Positions 8,101 to 9,128 of a DNA stretch of 9,128 nucleotides are shown one piece after another (within the stretch, counting starts at the first letter, position 1; every line of letters starts with the position of its first letter). This DNA is from an uncultured Eubacteriales bacterium (GTDB lineage Bacteria; Bacillota_A; Clostridia; Oscillospirales; Oscillospiraceae). A model generated the notes under the pieces. The model was given only the letters and a program-made list of their open reading frames with translations. It did not search any database and was not told the DNA's origin. The position numbers were made by a program, and so were the translations under genes. The stretch covers positions 1-9,128 of the forward strand of contig CASTQR010000052.1 of the NCBI GenBank assembly GCA_949451265.1, written 5' to 3'.

Positions 8101-8546
8101 TGAGCCGGTACGTCAATGAGAACGGGGATACGCTGGCGATCTACAAGCTGACCCACAACATTCCGCTGTCCTCCGGGGATTACCAGGAGCTTGAGCGGGT
8201 GCTGACCCGCGAGCTGGGCAGCGAGGAGGATTACCGCCGGGAATTTGGGGACACGCCGTTCGGCCTGCTGATCCGGAGGATCGCGAAGCTGGATCACCAG
8301 GCGGCCATGGAGGCGTTTTCCGCGTATATCAACGACGAATCCTTAAACCAGCGGCAGATCGCCTTTGTCCACAAGATTATCGCCCATATTGAGCAAAATG
8401 GATACATGGAAAGCGCCGCGGCGCTGACCAGGCCCCCCTTTGACAAGCCGCTCAGCTTCACAAAGCTGTTTGACAAAGGGGTTCAGGAGGCGCTTGTGGC
8501 GGCGATCAGCCAGGTGAAGGAAAATGCGGTGAAAATCCTCGCGTGA
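5175..8546 (+). CDS. hsdR: Type I restriction endonuclease subunit HsdR with N-terminal DUF4145-like region
   Basis: HsdR is the motor and nuclease of the type I complex. It uses ATP to translocate unmethylated DNA and cuts far from the target. In its 1123 residues I see, in order: a helical DUF4145-like region (about 10-130); a charged coiled coil (about 150-190); an HSDR_N PD-(D/E)xK nuclease, with Asp245 and the VEAK motif (Glu260, Lys262); a DEAD-like helicase with Walker A MATGTGKT (372-379), Walker B DESH (473-476) and LTATP (497-501); a second RecA-like lobe with MMDTGID (679-685) and QMIGRGTRV (706-714); and an EcoEI_R_C-type C-terminal region (about 780-1120) for complex assembly. 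All catalytic motifs are intact. The start is ATG at 5175. It is the last gene of the operon and ends about 80 bases before a strong terminator. Base composition matches hsdM and the flanking genes. Confidence 0.97.
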   Translation: MSNFSYLTAQPAYALFAPAAVEAEKVFASAPAMCAVGCRKALELAVKWVYSADNTMQPPYKNNLQSLLHEPTFRFAVDSATWGKLPFIVKLGNLAVHTERGVQPGEALASLRGLFEFIQWVDYCYGAAYEERRFDEASIPTVRLAVDAKRVKEQASLLVEKDGEIEALRRQVEEMSAQLTAAREGRRQTRRFVPEDLSEFKTRKVYIDVDMKQMGWKLTGPDADVREEYPVEGMAGAAGQRGAADYVLFGRDGLPLAVVEAKRTSKDPNSGRKQAALYADCLERKFGRRPMLFTTNGFETCFWDDQTGPQREISGIFSRDDLQKLMDRRTERKDLLSIPIDDKITDRYYQKEAIRAVCGQMGEGFRKHLLVMATGTGKTRTASSLVDVLSRGRCVTNILFLADRTALVKQARDDFKKYLPDMSLCNLCSNKDDRNARIVFSTYPTILNAIDDTKTKDGQRLFTPAHFDLIIIDESHRSIFKKYRAIFAYFDAMLVGLTATPKTDVDRNTYDFFELERGVPTYAYDYETAVEQDHVLVPYYNYEVTTKFLEEGITYEGLSEADKQRYEDDFIEDGFLPDFIPPEKLNRFVFNELTVDTVLQDLMERGIKTAGGDRIGKTIIFAQNKRHAEFILQRFNALYPKYKGSFAQRVVCDDAYAQKVIDEFKIADKPPYIAVSVDMMDTGIDVRECVNLVLFKKVRSKTKFWQMIGRGTRVCPELACVDQIDGEYTGKRRFLIFDYCGNFEFFRQHKEGYESREVKTLSENIFGKRVKLIALLQEGACQEDGLQAWRAELVEICHGQVEALNPELITVKLNLRYVEKYRDPAAFQALSEGDKQELLAHIAPLVTMDEPDEFAKRFDNFMYGLMLAAIERTPSFQHAKKQLRDISSSLERRAIIPQISAKLPAIREIRKDEFWAANDLLLFERARKELRGLIQFITDDGPGRSAITRLTDPILEQKEGVPLDPAYDFEDYRAKVSRYVNENGDTLAIYKLTHNIPLSSGDYQELERVLTRELGSEEDYRREFGDTPFGLLIRRIAKLDHQAAMEAFSAYINDESLNQRQIAFVHKIIAHIEQNGYMESAAALTRPPFDKPLSFTKLFDKGVQEALVAAISQVKENAVKILA

Positions 8547-8624
8547 GCGCCGGCCCATCCGCCTGGGCCAATCCAGCCCGCGCGTCTGGGCGGGAACAGC
8601 AGGCGGCAAACCCGCGGGCTCAAG

Positions 8625-8662
8625 AAAACCACCGGCAGGGACACCCCTGCCGGTGGTTTTTT
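8625..8662. terminator. Rho-independent terminator after hsdR
   Basis: A perfect 16-bp stem (8625-8640 pairs with 8645-8660) with a 4-base loop ACAC has a GC-rich core and ends in six T (8657-8662). It ends the hsd operon on the plus strand. The A run at the base of the left arm gives TTTTCTTG on the other strand, so it may also stop transcription from the ABC ATPase gene. The stretch between hsdR and the hairpin (8547-8624) holds no gene that I can see. Confidence 0.9.
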
Positions 8663-8696
8663 GTCGCGGAGCGGCGTTCTTGAGGAGCGCCGCCCT

Positions 8697-9128
8697 TTAT
8701 TCCTCCAGCCTTCCCCCGCTCCGGGCCAGCTCCCGCAGCCGCCGGTTTCCCTCGTTCATCTCCCCGAACCGGGCCACCGGGCACAGCACCCGGCCGCACC
8801 GCTCCATAAGGCCAGCGGCCCGCCGGAACGCCTCCTCCCCAATGGGCTGGAAGGGCTTCTCCGAAACGGTCTCCACCGCCAGGGCCAGGGCCACGGGATA
8901 GTCCAGGTCATTCTCCCCCAGCACCCCGGCGGCAAAGGGCACCCCCTGCCGCTGGAGGCGGCGGTACACCGGGATGCCCGCGCCCCCGCCGCCGATGACG
9001 AACACCTCCGGCGGGCCCTTTGCCGCCTCCAGCTCCAGCGAGCCGAACAGGGCGTTGTAGCCGCCCCGCGCCGTGCCGTACAGCTCGGTGATGTATTCCG
9101 CGGTGAAGATCTCCTCCGGGGGCCCCTG
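8697..9128 (-). CDS. Probable iron-siderophore/cobalamin ABC transporter ATPase, C-terminal part
   Basis: Only the last 143 residues are in the window; the gene continues past the right edge. The first visible residues, GPPEEIFTAEYITELYG, match the C-terminal end of FepC/BtuD-type ATPases that energise uptake of ferric siderophores or vitamin B12. The Walker and signature motifs would lie outside. Instead of ending there, the protein continues about 115 residues in a separate domain: VFVIGGGGAGIPVYRRLQ (about 42-59), AAGVLGENDLDYPVA, AVETVSEKPFQPI, then a helical end with ERCGRVLCPVARFGEMN. From memory, similar extensions occur on such ATPases in anaerobic Firmicutes; their role is unknown to me, though the Gly-rich start suggests nucleotide or other ligand binding. 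A GTG at 9005 could be mistaken for a start, but the frame is open to the edge with sensible coding. The transporter assignment is moderately sure. Confidence 0.6.
   Translation of the reverse strand, partial: QGPPEEIFTAEYITELYGTARGGYNALFGSLELEAAKGPPEVFVIGGGGAGIPVYRRLQRQGVPFAAGVLGENDLDYPVALALAVETVSEKPFQPIGEEAFRRAAGLMERCGRVLCPVARFGEMNEGNRRLRELARSGGRLEE

Noticed and set aside
5073..8297. 1074-codon open frame on the minus strand opposite hsdR
   Set aside because: It mirrors hsdR, which has a full set of family motifs. The antisense product is a low-complexity His/Leu/Gly/Val-rich chain without recognisable domains, a usual effect of G/C-rich third positions.
8547..8624. Short GC-rich inverted segments after hsdR
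   Set aside because: Only short imperfect pairing around GCCCGC/GGCGGG, within chance for this composition; the strong terminator follows separately.
1..9128. CRISPR array, tRNA, rRNA, insertion sequence or attachment-site repeats
   Set aside because: I looked for regular direct repeats, cloverleaf stems, transposase frames and border duplications and saw none.

Overview
The window looks like chromosomal DNA of a GC-rich anaerobic Firmicute, probably an Oscillospiraceae-type Clostridium relative. This is an inference from SLH-domain surface proteins, G/C-rich wobble positions, AGGAGG-type ribosome binding sites and the gene families present. There is no ribosomal RNA or other marker to fix the taxon.

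Left part (1-2203, minus strand): a two-gene cell-surface operon. The upstream gene encodes a secreted protein with S-layer homology (SLH) domains followed by a transglutaminase-like domain. In this sequence it is broken into two reading frames by a net one-base loss near 1464-1500. Ten bases after its stop begins an AlgI/DltB-like membrane-bound O-acyltransferase (MBOAT), which runs off the left edge. Together they suggest acylation or remodelling of an envelope polymer.

Middle (2206-8662, plus strand): a divergent intergenic region with candidate promoters, then a complete type I restriction-modification operon, hsdM-hsdS-hsdR. hsdM and hsdS overlap by one base and hsdS and hsdR are 4 bases apart. 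HsdM carries the N6-adenine methyltransferase motifs. HsdS has two target recognition domains (TRDs) separated by a conserved coiled-coil segment. HsdR carries an N-terminal DUF4145-like region, a PD-(D/E)xK nuclease, a DEAD-like helicase motor and an EcoEI-type C-terminal region. All three frames are intact, so the system should be functional. A strong 16-bp terminator hairpin closes the operon.

Right part (8697-9128, minus strand): the C-terminal end of what looks like an iron-siderophore/cobalamin ABC transporter ATPase with an unusual extra C-terminal domain, cut by the right edge.

The points most worth a second look are the AT-rich TRDs inside an otherwise GC-rich operon, the frameshift (or coupled overlap) in the SLH-transglutaminase gene, the DUF4145-HsdR fusion and the ATPase extension. 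I saw no clearly undescribed defence system; the restriction-modification operon is a recognisable type.
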